Shown here piece after piece: positions 43,753 through 53,488 of a DNA stretch of 64,000 nt. Below the pieces are notes generated by a model. The model did not search any database. It was not told where the DNA came from and saw only the letters and a list, made by a program, of their open reading frames with translations. A program made the position numbers and the translations under genes. The stretch comes from Bariatricus massiliensis (GTDB lineage Bacteria; Bacillota; Clostridia; Lachnospirales; Lachnospiraceae), in assembly GCF_900086725.1 (NCBI RefSeq), contig NZ_LT574837.1, positions 724,760 through 788,759 of the forward strand. The letters run 5' to 3'. Within the stretch, counting starts at the first letter, position 1. Each line of letters begins with the position of its first letter.

Positions 43753-44502
43753 TTATTCTGCTTTAGCTAATTTTCTATGTGCTTTTGATTTTTTTCTACT
43801 CGCCTTGACTTCCTCTGGTGTTCGGGCAGTTATAAGTAATCGTTCCACATTTTCAGTCAGTGGTAGTCCGTGTCCGAAAACAGCATATTTTATAGGATAT
43901 TCCATCAAATGTTGAGCGTCTTGTATTGTTTGATTAGTGTCATAATTGAATTTATCTGGTACACCAATTACCAGCCCCTTATTATGTTTATTTCTTATAA
44001 CGTCACCAAAAAACATTATTTGATTTTCTGATTGATATAATGCAATACTACCTGGTGTATGACCTGGAACATGGATGACCTCTAAACCACCCAATGTATC
44101 AATGATATTTTTATCCGATAGAACAATATCGACTTTTTCAAGAACACAATTATATTGTTTCATATAGGCTTGTTCTTGAATCATCATATAATGATATGAG
44201 CCATCAATAACCTTTTCATGAAGGATATACGGTATATCTTTTGTATGTGCAGCAACTTTTGCACCTGTTCGTTTAACTAATTCAGCAGCACCGCCAATAT
44301 GATCGCAATGGCAATGCGTTAAAATAATTTTGTTCAAATTTTCGATATGAAAGCCCCCATCTTCAATTTTTGCAATTAACTTATCAGTTTCCATAAACAT
44401 TGCAGTGTCAATCAAGTCAAAAGATTTACCATTATTGATGAGATAAACATTTGCTCCCATTTCATTTTCAATGAGATACAGATTTTCAAATACTTTAAAC
44501 AT
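43753..44502 (-). CDS. Metallo-beta-lactamase-fold hydrolase, PadR-linked cargo
   Basis: The product of 249 residues is a metallo-beta-lactamase fold with the HCHCDH metal motif (residues 62-67) and downstream histidines (VIHVPGHTPGSI; AVFGHGLPLT). A related group includes quorum-quenching lactonases and general hydrolases; the substrate is unknown. The upstream region has a PadR-type operator. Confidence 0.83.
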   Translation of the reverse strand: MFKVFENLYLIENEMGANVYLINNGKSFDLIDTAMFMETDKLIAKIEDGGFHIENLNKIILTHCHCDHIGGAAELVKRTGAKVAAHTKDIPYILHEKVIDGSYHYMMIQEQAYMKQYNCVLEKVDIVLSDKNIIDTLGGLEVIHVPGHTPGSIALYQSENQIMFFGDVIRNKHNKGLVIGVPDKFNYDTNQTIQDAQHLMEYPIKYAVFGHGLPLTENVERLLITARTPEEVKASRKKSKAHRKLAKAE

Positions 44503-44518
44503 ATAAGTTCCTCCTAAT

Positions 44519-44550
44519 TAGTATCACAGATACCGGTATTATTGATACTT
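44519..44550. promoter_or_regulatory. Candidate PadR operator before the hydrolase gene
   Basis: AGTATCACAGATACCGG and TATTATTGATACTT contain two imperfect copies of the AGTATC...GATACT palindrome found before padR at 45168. The shared motif links the hydrolase gene to the PadR gene. Confidence 0.55.
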
Positions 44551-44616
44551 GTTGATTAAAAAAATATGCTGTTAAGTTTATTGACATTCAGCATGGTCAT
44601 AAACAATATAACATAT

Positions 44617-45147
44617 TCATTTGACAAAAGGTTCTTTATAATAATTTTCATAAAATTCTTGCAGCCATGCACAAAATAAATCATACATTCTTTCACTTAA
44701 ATTTATTACCGCTTTCGCCTGATATGGCTTAAATACATCTTCTACCGATTTCAAAACACTATTTGTATGGAGAAAAGAGTTATACATCTCTCTAATCCTC
44801 TGCTTTCCGGTTGCTTTATCCAGTTTTCCAATATTTGAAATTACAGCTGTAAAATCAAGATAAATTTGTGGTGGTGTAAGAGAATACTTTTCCATTAACT
44901 CATTAAAGTAATTTTTACCAACTTCGTTAATCGTATAAACTGTTTTCTCCGGCATTTCGCCATCACGTACCACTTTGCCATTTATATAACCTTTTGCCGA
45001 CAAATTATTGATATTCCGATAAATAGATGGCGAACTACCTTTTATCCACCATGTTAAATTTCTGTTTTCGACCTCCTTTTTTATTTCATATGCATTCATT
45101 GGTTTTTCCATAAGAAAGCCTAAAAGCATTAGGTTAATGATTGACAT
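44617..45147 (-). CDS. PadR-family regulator
   Basis: The 176-residue protein has the PadR winged helix (MLLGFLMEKPMNAYEIKKEVE, then SIYRNINNLSAKGYINGKVV and YTINEVGKNYFNELM) and a C-terminal helical domain. It probably represses its own gene and the hydrolase gene through the AGTATC palindromes. Confidence 0.85.
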   Translation of the reverse strand: MSIINLMLLGFLMEKPMNAYEIKKEVENRNLTWWIKGSSPSIYRNINNLSAKGYINGKVVRDGEMPEKTVYTINEVGKNYFNELMEKYSLTPPQIYLDFTAVISNIGKLDKATGKQRIREMYNSFLHTNSVLKSVEDVFKPYQAKAVINLSERMYDLFCAWLQEFYENYYKEPFVK

Positions 45148-45167
45148 TATTGACCTCCTTTAATTTA

Positions 45168-45184
45168 TAGTATCATTGATACTA
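45168..45184. promoter_or_regulatory. Palindromic PadR operator before padR
   Basis: TAGTATCATTGATACTA is a perfect 17-bp palindrome directly upstream of the PadR gene; related half sites occur at 44519-44550. Confidence 0.65.
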
Positions 45185-45259
45185 CTATCAATATAACTCC
45201 AATTACATAAAAAGTCAATACAAATTAGGGCATAGAAAAAATACTATGCCCTATTGGGG

Positions 45260-46165
45260 TTATTTTACAATCTTCCAGTTCCCATCTATTTCAGCCAGCA
45301 CCAAATCAAACTGTGAAATCTGTGCCGCCTTTGTCCTCTGGTCGAGATATTTCACCGATAAGGACACCTTGACCTTATCTCCATCCATTGTAAACAGCGG
45401 ATTGATTAGCTCGGAGTACAGATAATCAGTGTTTACAGGTTTCAGCGCATTGCCAGCCACATAGTAGGAAAGCTCCTTGTCCGTAGCCGCCGGATACAGC
45501 TTGAAGAATGTTTCCAAGAACTCCGTCACTTCCTCCGTGGTGGCAGCGCCCACCGTTCCGTCACTTTCCGCTGCCTTTGGCTCATAGCCGGATTTTGCTG
45601 GTATCCGGCTGATGGTCGGGTTCTTTGTGATTACCATGTTTCCGTCACCATCCACATGAACCACCACAGTATAAGCAGCAGTATTTCGTCTGGTCTGGTC
45701 GCCCTCTGTGATGGTCTGATCGACCGAATAGAGGACGGTATACTCGTCTGTGCCAGCCTGTTCCAAGTTCCAGATTTTCACCTCATTCACCGCAGAGCTG
45801 GTGGGAATGTCACTTCTCACCGTGTCCACATTCAAATCCTGCAAGCTCTTTGTTAGATACTGACTGATGGCTTTTGTCCTTGCTTCAATGGCTTCTTTGT
45901 TATTCACCCATGAATAATAGGCTTTTGCAAAGTCCTTGACAAAATTTTCAATCTTGTTGGTATCCACAATACGCTGCTCTATAACCTCTTTCTCATGGAC
46001 GGTGTGCATATCAATGGCGGCGAAATTTTTATACACCCCGAAGCTGACGCTGGCAATCAGCACCAGCCACAGGGCAATCACGGATTTTTTGTGCGTACCT
46101 GCTTTCACAACACGCACTTTTTTAACCTTATTTGGTTTTGCTTCTTTTTCTTTCTTTTTAAACAT
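45260..46165 (-). CDS. Conjugal transfer protein TcpC (Tn916 orf13-like)
   Basis: The 301-residue protein has a short basic cytoplasmic end, a membrane segment (SVIALWLVLIASVSFGVY near residue 28-45) and a TcpC-like C-terminal domain (FLETFFKLYPAATDKELSYYVAG, FDLVLAEIDGNWKIV). In Tn916-family elements this is a VirB8-like part of the transfer channel outside the membrane. Confidence 0.87.
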   Translation of the reverse strand: MFKKKEKEAKPNKVKKVRVVKAGTHKKSVIALWLVLIASVSFGVYKNFAAIDMHTVHEKEVIEQRIVDTNKIENFVKDFAKAYYSWVNNKEAIEARTKAISQYLTKSLQDLNVDTVRSDIPTSSAVNEVKIWNLEQAGTDEYTVLYSVDQTITEGDQTRRNTAAYTVVVHVDGDGNMVITKNPTISRIPAKSGYEPKAAESDGTVGAATTEEVTEFLETFFKLYPAATDKELSYYVAGNALKPVNTDYLYSELINPLFTMDGDKVKVSLSVKYLDQRTKAAQISQFDLVLAEIDGNWKIVK

Positions 46166-46180
46166 CCTATCAATTCCTTT

Positions 46181-47182
46181 CTATTGTTTGATTCTTCCTG
46201 CTCCAATCAGATATTTTTCTAAATCAGAGCCAAGAATGTATGTGTAGCCGATGGGGTCGCCTGCATGATACATTCGGTTATTGCCTGCATATATCCCTAC
46301 ATGGGTCACATAATCGCTGGTGATATAGGTCGAGTGGAAGAATATTAAGTCACCAGCTTGTGCCTGTGAAAGTGGGATATGCTGCATGAAATTATACTGT
46401 GCCTGTGCGGTTCGGGGGATATAGAGTCCAGCTTTTGCATAGCACCATGAAGTCAAACCACTGCAATCAAAGCTGGTGTTTGGGTTGCTGCCAGCAAATA
46501 CATACGGCCAGCCTTGATATTTGAGAGCTTCATTGAAAATTGCCTGTACCGTAGCGTTACTGAAATTGGGTACTGCCAGATATTGCGCCACCAGACGGAC
46601 ATAGAACATATTTCCGTACTTATACCGCCAGCCGCCATTTTCCTTGATGGAGATTTCATTTTTATAAGTTACCTTGACACCGCTGGATTTCTCCCTTGCA
46701 AAACCAGCCGCCAATTCAAAGGTATATTTCTTCCCGTGGCTTGCCACATAATCAACAAAACCGCCGCCATAGTTGTAGCTCTGGACGACGGTATTTATAT
46801 CACTGCCATTCGTTTTTGCCAAAGCAAGCAGAGAAGCAAAATATTTACATCCCTGTTCAATGGACTGCTCTGTTCCTAAAGAGTTGGGCGGCAGACCTAA
46901 CGATTCGCTGGACTGCATAACGTCCACCGCTGTGCCGCCGGACTCCACCTGCATGATGGCAAGCAGGTAATTCACATAGTCCTCAATCCCGTATTTCTTT
47001 GCATATTTCTCCACTGTTGGCTGGTGTTTCATGACCTCCGCTGACAGATTCATCCCCAAATAGTCAAAGCCGGAACTGCCGCCGCTTTCCTCGTCGTCCG
47101 CTGTGATGATAAACAAAAACAGCAGCAGGCTAATAATCACCGTGAAAATTCCACCAAGCAGTGCTAAATGCCGCAGCTTCAT
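46181..47182 (-). CDS. Transfer hydrolase: lysozyme-like + NlpC/P60 (orf14-like)
   Basis: The 333-residue protein has a membrane segment near the N-terminus, a lytic transglycosylase-like domain (LLAIMQVESGGTAVDVMQSSES; VQSYNYGGG) and a C-terminal NlpC/P60 domain (FDCSGLTSWCYAKAG with the catalytic Cys, VTHVGIYAG with the catalytic His). It opens peptidoglycan for the transfer machine. Confidence 0.9.
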   Translation of the reverse strand: MKLRHLALLGGIFTVIISLLLFLFIITADDEESGGSSGFDYLGMNLSAEVMKHQPTVEKYAKKYGIEDYVNYLLAIMQVESGGTAVDVMQSSESLGLPPNSLGTEQSIEQGCKYFASLLALAKTNGSDINTVVQSYNYGGGFVDYVASHGKKYTFELAAGFAREKSSGVKVTYKNEISIKENGGWRYKYGNMFYVRLVAQYLAVPNFSNATVQAIFNEALKYQGWPYVFAGSNPNTSFDCSGLTSWCYAKAGLYIPRTAQAQYNFMQHIPLSQAQAGDLIFFHSTYITSDYVTHVGIYAGNNRMYHAGDPIGYTYILGSDLEKYLIGAGRIKQ

Positions 47183-49401
47183 TTTTTCCGTCCTTTCTTC
47201 ATGTTGTGGTTGGTGGATTTCTTCACAGTGTTACGCTGGATGTTCTGGCTCGTTTTCTGTGTATTGGTTTGTCGAGTGGTCTTAGTTCCGGCAGGAGCAG
47301 GCTCTTTTATCTGTGCCTTTGTTGGCTCTTTGACTGTCTGTGGACGTGCCCCCGACTCCCGTACCACTTGTGTGCGCTGTTCCTGTGGTTTTGCCGCTGG
47401 CTCGCTGCCTTTCGTGGTCGTCGGCTTCTCATAGCTTTCTCTGGATACCGCCGCCGGACGTTCCCTGCTGGTCGGCTCTGTCTTAGCGGCTGCACCTTTC
47501 GCAGCGGTCGCCTGTGGTGCTGTTACGCCGGATACAGGCGTTGTGGCTGGTCGCTCATGGACAGGGGCAGCACCTTTCGCCATTGATCCTGTAGGTTTTG
47601 CTCTTTCCATTGCCATACGTTTTTCTGCTATGGTCTGCCTGTGGCTGTCCTGTTTTGCCGCCCGTCCTTGCTGACGGGTGGTTTTTTCTTCCACCATGCC
47701 ACGCTTGAAGTCGGACACGTTTTCCTTTGCCCGTTCTTTCACGGAATGAACGGCGTATCCAGCCTGTATCGGCATATCTTTCACCTGTTCTTTAACGGAC
47801 TGTGCCCTGTCCTTGACTCTCTGCTTTGTATCCAGCACCGCACCCACCTTAGAGCCAGCACGCTTGCCAAAAGTAGCAGTATCCCCGGACTGCCCGGTAT
47901 CATGATTGGTGCGGCTGCCTGTGGCGTGGTTCTGTCTGTCCGCAGATTTCCTTGTATCGGGTTTACGGCTGCCAGAAGCCACCGCAGCACCTACCGCACC
48001 GCCAGCCATGCCAGCGGCTAACGTCCTGCCGACACGACGCTCCATATGCCTTGCCCCACGGTTTAGGAGCATATAAGGTCGCCGGAAGATACGCCTGCCG
48101 ACCTGCTGTGCGTCGCCGGACTGCAAACTGAACATTCCCATCAAATCGCCTAGCTTGAAGTAAATGCCTGCAAAGGTGACGATCTGCAAAAAGGCAATCA
48201 TAAAGAATGGATAGCCTGCCGAGATGGAGTAGAACATGGTACTCACACTAAAAGCGGCGGTGATAATGAGGGTAATGCCTGCCCTCATCATGATAGTGTT
48301 GAACAGCTTTGTGATGGCTTTCTTTGCCATGCCCTCGTAAGAGGGTATCATGGACAGGATGAAGCTCACGGGCAGGAACATGGCGTAGATAATAAACAGC
48401 ACTTGCGAGAAAATCATCATGCCCGTAAGCAGGAATACAAAAACGGAAATACCGATATTGAATAGGAACAGAAAGACCACCGTTCCCAAGCGGCTCATGG
48501 TCTTAGTGACGCTCATGTTTGGATTGTCCTTGTCCTCGATTTCTGCAATTACCGTATCCTCTCTGGTGTCGGTGTCCGGACTGGCAGAGAGCAGGCTTTC
48601 CACACGGTCTGCACCCAAGTCCTCCATATCGGAGCTGCCGTACTGCAATAACAGCCACGGCTGCTGTACTTGTATGGAAAACAGGCTGTCCCGTATCAAG
48701 TCCACACTGTCTTTCCCTTGACTATCGGAGTTTGGGAGGGTGATTTTCGTACCCAGTGACAGTGCCGCACTGCTGATGTCCGAAGAAAAATCATTGATTT
48801 TCGTGATGTAATTGGGAGCGTAGGCGATAAAAGACGCAGACAGGACGAATACCACAAGAAAATTGACGACTGCATGGACAGCCTTTGTGGTTTCCCTCTT
48901 GATAAGACCTGTGTACGCCACGTAGATACCCACCAGCAGTACAAGGATAAGCAGGAAACCCACATAAAACCCCTGTGTCGAGAAGCCACCTGCATTTACC
49001 CCGGCAAGGGTCTGGATGTTTGTTCCGATTGCGTTTGCGGTATCGGAGATAAAGTCCAGCTTGTAGGCTTCCTGCACCACGTACCCTGTGGCGTTGGAGA
49101 TATACATACTCACTGTCCATACAAAGTTGGTGATAGCGTACAAGCCGTACTGGATACTCTTGCCGATACCGTCCAGCCAGTTCCAAGGCAGCCAATCCCA
49201 TGAGCTGTCCACGTAGAAGTCAAGCTGGTAGTTTTCCAGCGGATACTTAGAATACTGGTTGGCAGCGTCCACCGTGTCGTCCACCAATCCGGCGGCATGA
49301 GCCACCGTACCTGTGATGGACAGGAAAACGAGGATACCCACAATGACTAAGAGGGTGATACCTGCATAGCGCAGTATTTTATGTTTACGCATAGGCTTCA
49401 C
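47179..49401 (-). CDS. Conjugal transfer membrane protein (Tn916 orf15-like, VirB6-type)
   Basis: The 740-residue protein has a signal-like N-terminal segment, at least six further membrane segments to about residue 440 (GFYVGFLLILVLLVGIYVAYT, VVNFLVVFVLSASFIAYAP, VVFLFLFNIGISVFVFLL, ...) and a long, low-complexity Lys/Pro/Thr-rich tail to the C-terminus. This is the polytopic core of the Tn916 transfer channel. Overlaps its neighbours by four bases at both ends. Confidence 0.88.
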   Translation of the reverse strand: MKPMRKHKILRYAGITLLVIVGILVFLSITGTVAHAAGLVDDTVDAANQYSKYPLENYQLDFYVDSSWDWLPWNWLDGIGKSIQYGLYAITNFVWTVSMYISNATGYVVQEAYKLDFISDTANAIGTNIQTLAGVNAGGFSTQGFYVGFLLILVLLVGIYVAYTGLIKRETTKAVHAVVNFLVVFVLSASFIAYAPNYITKINDFSSDISSAALSLGTKITLPNSDSQGKDSVDLIRDSLFSIQVQQPWLLLQYGSSDMEDLGADRVESLLSASPDTDTREDTVIAEIEDKDNPNMSVTKTMSRLGTVVFLFLFNIGISVFVFLLTGMMIFSQVLFIIYAMFLPVSFILSMIPSYEGMAKKAITKLFNTIMMRAGITLIITAAFSVSTMFYSISAGYPFFMIAFLQIVTFAGIYFKLGDLMGMFSLQSGDAQQVGRRIFRRPYMLLNRGARHMERRVGRTLAAGMAGGAVGAAVASGSRKPDTRKSADRQNHATGSRTNHDTGQSGDTATFGKRAGSKVGAVLDTKQRVKDRAQSVKEQVKDMPIQAGYAVHSVKERAKENVSDFKRGMVEEKTTRQQGRAAKQDSHRQTIAEKRMAMERAKPTGSMAKGAAPVHERPATTPVSGVTAPQATAAKGAAAKTEPTSRERPAAVSRESYEKPTTTKGSEPAAKPQEQRTQVVRESGARPQTVKEPTKAQIKEPAPAGTKTTRQTNTQKTSQNIQRNTVKKSTNHNMKKGRKK

Positions 49402-51857
49402 CTCGTTTCTTCTGTCTTGATTGGCGGTCTGGTATCAAAGGCATGGAACAGGTCGGCAAAGACAGGGTGTATCTGGATAACGCCCACCCGACCGTAAAGG
49501 TCTTGAAACAGGCATTGTCCGTTCTCCAAATCCCGTAGCCGCTTCTGGTTGTTCTCGTCGTCTTTGTCCACACCAAAAAATTCAAGCGTGTTCTTGATCT
49601 CGCTGATGTCCGTGGATCGAAATGCAAATTTCAGACCGATATTGTTTTTCATCTTCTCGTCGTCCACGTCGCCGGAGTTCTGTGTCACGAAATAGACAGC
49701 GGCGTTCATGGAACGTCCGGCACGTATCAGCTTGTTGGACAGAGCCTTGCCCTGTGCCACCTGTAAGAACGTCCACGCTTCGTCTAAATCCACCATCTTA
49801 AAAATGCTCCGGTCGGAGTGGATATAGTCGAGAGCAAAGGTACTGATAACGATAAGCATAGCCACGGAGAGCAGCTCCATTGTGGTGTATTCCTCAAACT
49901 TTGTGTCACGGTCTGGCAGCACCAAATCAGCCACCTGTATAATGTTGAGCTGCTTATCTAAGCTGATGGACTGTTCCACCGTACCGTCGGAAAAGAGCAG
50001 ATGGGAAAAGTCATAGTCCACCATGCTCTCGATATGCTCCGCTATGTTGTTGGAAACAAGAGTGTCCTCTTTCCGCAGCTCGTCAATGACGCACAAAAGA
50101 CCTCGCCTTTTGCCCTGTGTGACAGAGCGGATTGCCTTTCTAAGCACGGGGAACTTGTCACCGTCACGGCTACTGATACCTGTTAAAAAGGTCAGGATGT
50201 CGATTGCTAGGCTTTCAGCGTCTTTTAAGTTCTTCATAATCACGTAAGGGTCAAGCAGTCCTTTGTTTTTCGCTTCACTGGTAAGGTTCACGATATTGAT
50301 TTCCTGTGCAATCTCCGGCAGCGTTTCTTTCCAGTTCCCACGCTCGGATTTTGGGTCTACAATGACCGCACTGCCCCCGAACAGCACCGCATAGTAGACA
50401 ATGAGGTTGTTGCAAAAGGACTTGCCGCCCCCAAGTGAGCCAAGGAATGCAGCCGCCAGCGCATTTGTGACCGAGCCTTTGACTCCCTGTGCCGCAAGGC
50501 TCGGTTTCAGATAGACGTTCCTGCCCGTATCAAGGTTGTAGCCGATATAGATACCGTCACTTTCTCCTAGCTGCTGGGTCGCACCAAAGCCAAGACCTGC
50601 CAGAAAATCACTTGTCACGTACTGGATATAATCGTTGATGTATCGCTTACTGGCTGGAATGAACTCCCCATGCAGACCAAGCATATCCCCGAACGGGCGC
50701 ACCAGCTTCACATTGAGGTCGTCGTAAAAGTCCTTGACTTCATCACAGCGGCGTTTCAGCTCGTCCAAGCTGTCAGCCGCCACACGCACCACGTAGGACA
50801 GCTTATACATGGACTCTTTGGACTGGTCTAAGGTAGTTTCCAGCTCATTTACAGAGTCCAGAGCGTCCACCACGTTGTTGCTGGTTTCGTTGTTGGACTC
50901 CCAAGCGTGGTTGTCCAGGTCTTTCAGCTCTTTCTTCTTGTTCCTTACCGTCGTCAATGCTTTTTTGTTGGTGACGATTTCCACATTCATAGACGTGGAC
51001 ACGGGGAACGTGAATTGTTGCTGCTGGTAGTAAAATACCTCACTGGATGGGAAGTCCAGCTCGCCGACGATATTGTTGATGGTGAAGTAGGCGGCATAGG
51101 TCGTCTGTTCTTCACTGTCCATCTTTAAATACCGCTGGTTCTCCGTAATCTGGCAGCGTGTCGGACGGATAAGGTCAAACCGCTTCACCAGCGTTTCTTT
51201 TTTCAGTTTCTTTACCGGGAAGTCGTAGGCATAGTCCTCATAGGCAACGCCTGTTTTCCCGTAAATATGCTCGATTAGGTAGCCGAAGTCGTGCTTTTCC
51301 AAACGCCGGATTTTAAAGCGGCGGGAGATTTTGCTCTCCAAGAGCTTCTCCATCTTTTGGAAACGGGCGATTTCATCATTGCTCATAGACACAAAATCCC
51401 CCATGAGCTGATGGTTGACCTCGTAGAGAAAGTCGGCAAAGGTCATGGCAGCGGACTTTCCGGCGTGCTTCAAGCTGATTTCTTCCTCATTCACCAGCAG
51501 TTTGAAGCCAAGAAAAAAGCGGTAGTCAATCTGATTTTCCCCAATCATCTCAACCAACGCTTCGGTCTGTTCGTCTATCTTTGCACAAGCCACTTCACGG
51601 AGCCGGCCTGTGACCTCTTTTTTGGAGCGTTCCTGTGTCTGCCGGATACTGGACTCGGTGCTGATCTGCAAGGCGTGTATCTTCCCGTCACGGTTCTGTG
51701 CGATTAGCTGCCGGAAGTTGTCATGTACCATGTACTTTTCCTCCGGCGACAGGAACGAATAATTGTAGGGTATCAGCTCATAGTAAGCAAAGCACTCCCC
51801 GTCATGGTTGAACACCAGATTGTTTTCGATATATTTAATGGGGAACATACACATCAC
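49398..51857 (-). CDS. VirB4-like conjugation ATPase (Tn916 orf16-like)
   Basis: The 819-residue protein has a VirB4/TraE plan with a Walker A motif SLGGGKSFCNN near residue 473 and Walker B in FKMVDLDEAWTFLQVAQG. It provides energy for assembly of the transfer channel. The start overlaps the orf17-like gene. Confidence 0.92.
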   Translation of the reverse strand: MMCMFPIKYIENNLVFNHDGECFAYYELIPYNYSFLSPEEKYMVHDNFRQLIAQNRDGKIHALQISTESSIRQTQERSKKEVTGRLREVACAKIDEQTEALVEMIGENQIDYRFFLGFKLLVNEEEISLKHAGKSAAMTFADFLYEVNHQLMGDFVSMSNDEIARFQKMEKLLESKISRRFKIRRLEKHDFGYLIEHIYGKTGVAYEDYAYDFPVKKLKKETLVKRFDLIRPTRCQITENQRYLKMDSEEQTTYAAYFTINNIVGELDFPSSEVFYYQQQQFTFPVSTSMNVEIVTNKKALTTVRNKKKELKDLDNHAWESNNETSNNVVDALDSVNELETTLDQSKESMYKLSYVVRVAADSLDELKRRCDEVKDFYDDLNVKLVRPFGDMLGLHGEFIPASKRYINDYIQYVTSDFLAGLGFGATQQLGESDGIYIGYNLDTGRNVYLKPSLAAQGVKGSVTNALAAAFLGSLGGGKSFCNNLIVYYAVLFGGSAVIVDPKSERGNWKETLPEIAQEINIVNLTSEAKNKGLLDPYVIMKNLKDAESLAIDILTFLTGISSRDGDKFPVLRKAIRSVTQGKRRGLLCVIDELRKEDTLVSNNIAEHIESMVDYDFSHLLFSDGTVEQSISLDKQLNIIQVADLVLPDRDTKFEEYTTMELLSVAMLIVISTFALDYIHSDRSIFKMVDLDEAWTFLQVAQGKALSNKLIRAGRSMNAAVYFVTQNSGDVDDEKMKNNIGLKFAFRSTDISEIKNTLEFFGVDKDDENNQKRLRDLENGQCLFQDLYGRVGVIQIHPVFADLFHAFDTRPPIKTEETR

Positions 51858-52224
51858 TCCTAACTGCCGTAATGGCTGTATTCAATAATTCGGTTTTCAG
51901 CTTCACCGCTTTTCCGGCGTAGGTCACTTTCGGGCGCAGCAGGTAGCTGAAACTGGATTTTAGGAAACCATAAGGCTTCTTTCCGTCAAAGGTTTTCTGG
52001 CTCATGAACCACGTCACCGCCACGGGGATACCAAAGTATTTGAGGAACGCCCCGTCAATCATGTTTAGGGGCGGCAGCTCTGCAAACACGATTACCGCAA
52101 AGAGGGATACCACGAACCACGCCATCTGTGTAAGTGTGATGGGGAACGGGAGCTGAAAGTCGTTGATTGCGTAAATGACCTTTTCCACGCTCCAAATGCT
52201 GGTATAGCTTCTTATTTTCTTCAA
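51835..52224 (-). CDS. TcpE-family conjugal transfer protein (orf17-like)
   Basis: The 129-residue product (TTG start at 52224) has RSYTSIWSVEKVIYAINDFQLPFPITL at the N-terminus, then two hydrophobic segments (WFVVSLFAVIVFAELPPL; FLKYFGIPVAVTWFMS). This matches TcpE/Orf17. No ATG in the same frame, hence the TTG. Confidence 0.83.
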   Translation of the reverse strand: MKKIRSYTSIWSVEKVIYAINDFQLPFPITLTQMAWFVVSLFAVIVFAELPPLNMIDGAFLKYFGIPVAVTWFMSQKTFDGKKPYGFLKSSFSYLLRPKVTYAGKAVKLKTELLNTAITAVRSDVYVPH

Positions 52225-52368
52225 TGTTTTGTACCATTCCTTTCTTCTAAAATGGAAACAGCAGCCTGCATTTCACAGACTGCTGCATAAAGCAGATGGA
52301 TTTACCACCTGTTGTCATATATAAAATTAGCTGCCAGAATCACACGTTTGTGCAGGTCTGCCAGCTTG

Positions 52369-52863
52369 TTAATACGGACACTCAAAGACTCCGTATCTGG
52401 TTTCTATGAAGCATCCCTCCAAGTCAATGTCACGGGCAAAGGCTTCATAGTCTATGTAGTTACGCAATCGGTCGGGTATCTCGCCCAGAACGCCGCACTC
52501 GTCAATTAAGTGGTAGGCAACGTCCACCATGTTATCGCAAGGGTACTGAATAATGTCATCCTTATGGTCGTAGAGTTCCTCCACGCTGCAAAAATGGCAG
52601 AGCAGGTCGTCAATCACCTCATTCAGCGGATAGTCCAGTTCCTCCACCATCTCGCACAGGCGGTTGACTTCCTCAATGGGCGTGTACTCGTCGATTTCAA
52701 AGGGCAGCTCATAGTCATGGATGGCGTATTCTTCGTATCGGTCATTCAAGCCGATCTGCTCTGCCATCTCGTCGTAGTCCACAGGCGGCGTGAACCAGTC
52801 GCCTATAAGCTCGCCCTCGTTGTACTTGCCAAGGTTGGCAATATAGACACGCATTTCCTCCAA
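52369..52863 (-). CDS. ardA: ArdA antirestriction protein, copy 1
   Basis: The 164-residue acidic protein is ArdA: VYIANLGKYNEGELIGDWFTPPVDYDEMAEQIG, EYAIHDYELPFEIDEYTPIEEVNRLCEMV and a YEAFARDIDLEGCFI end. ArdA mimics B-form DNA and is known to inhibit type I R-M enzymes. Translation starts at a TTG (52863) or at an ATG nine bases inside. It is Orf18 in Tn916. Confidence 0.9.
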   Translation of the reverse strand: MEEMRVYIANLGKYNEGELIGDWFTPPVDYDEMAEQIGLNDRYEEYAIHDYELPFEIDEYTPIEEVNRLCEMVEELDYPLNEVIDDLLCHFCSVEELYDHKDDIIQYPCDNMVDVAYHLIDECGVLGEIPDRLRNYIDYEAFARDIDLEGCFIETRYGVFECPY

Positions 52864-52877
52864 AGTCAGCCACCGCC

Positions 52878-53381
52878 TTACCGATAGCGGAACACACCGC
52901 TGGTCGTAAAGAGGTATTCGTCGCTTTGTTCCAGCTCATGACCGTAGGAAATAAAGTCTATGTGCTTCATAAGTTCCGGCGGCAGCTCCCCGAAGCGGTG
53001 TTCCTCCATGACAAGGTATTCTGCAAGAGAAGCCGAGTCCGGCACATCATAGTGGCGTATCTCGTCCTTGTGGTCGAAAAAGTCGCTGATGTTTTGAAAC
53101 CACTTTGCCTGTATCTCGCTTAATTCATTGCCAAGGGGCGTGCCCTCGATTTCCTGCACCATGCGGCACAAGGCGTTGATTTCCCAAAGCGGCATATCTG
53201 GATTGAGGGAAAAGGGCAGCTCGTAGTCCTCAATTTCAAAATCTTCCTCTTTTTCCACGCCTAATTTTTCCTTGATTTCCTCAAAGGTCACAGGGCAGGT
53301 AAACCATGCGCCTTCATAACCGTCCTCGTCGTCATTGTAAGGCTTTGTGGTGTTGAGGATATATAATCTCATTTCATACAT
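52878..53381 (-). CDS. ArdA-family antirestriction protein, copy 2
   Basis: This 167-residue protein has the same domain plan as copy 1 (LYILNTTKPYNDDEDGYEGAWFTCPVTFEEI, FEIEDYELPFSLNPDMPLWEINALCRMV, HIDFISYGHELEQSDEYLFT), but is clearly diverged. It lies 15 bases upstream of copy 1. Two ArdA versions may target different type I systems. Confidence 0.85.
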   Translation of the reverse strand: MYEMRLYILNTTKPYNDDEDGYEGAWFTCPVTFEEIKEKLGVEKEEDFEIEDYELPFSLNPDMPLWEINALCRMVQEIEGTPLGNELSEIQAKWFQNISDFFDHKDEIRHYDVPDSASLAEYLVMEEHRFGELPPELMKHIDFISYGHELEQSDEYLFTTSGVFRYR

Positions 53382-53488
53382 CTGTTATATCACGTCCTTT
53401 CATTTTACTTTAGTATTCCCAATAAACAGGATACTGATAAATGGGTAAGAAAAAAGCAGCAAACCTTTATGATTTACTGCTTGATACC

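Noticed and set aside
52302..52385. 27-codon frame from a TTG overlapping the end of ardA
   Set aside because: No ribosome site and no recognisable sequence; too little to call a gene.
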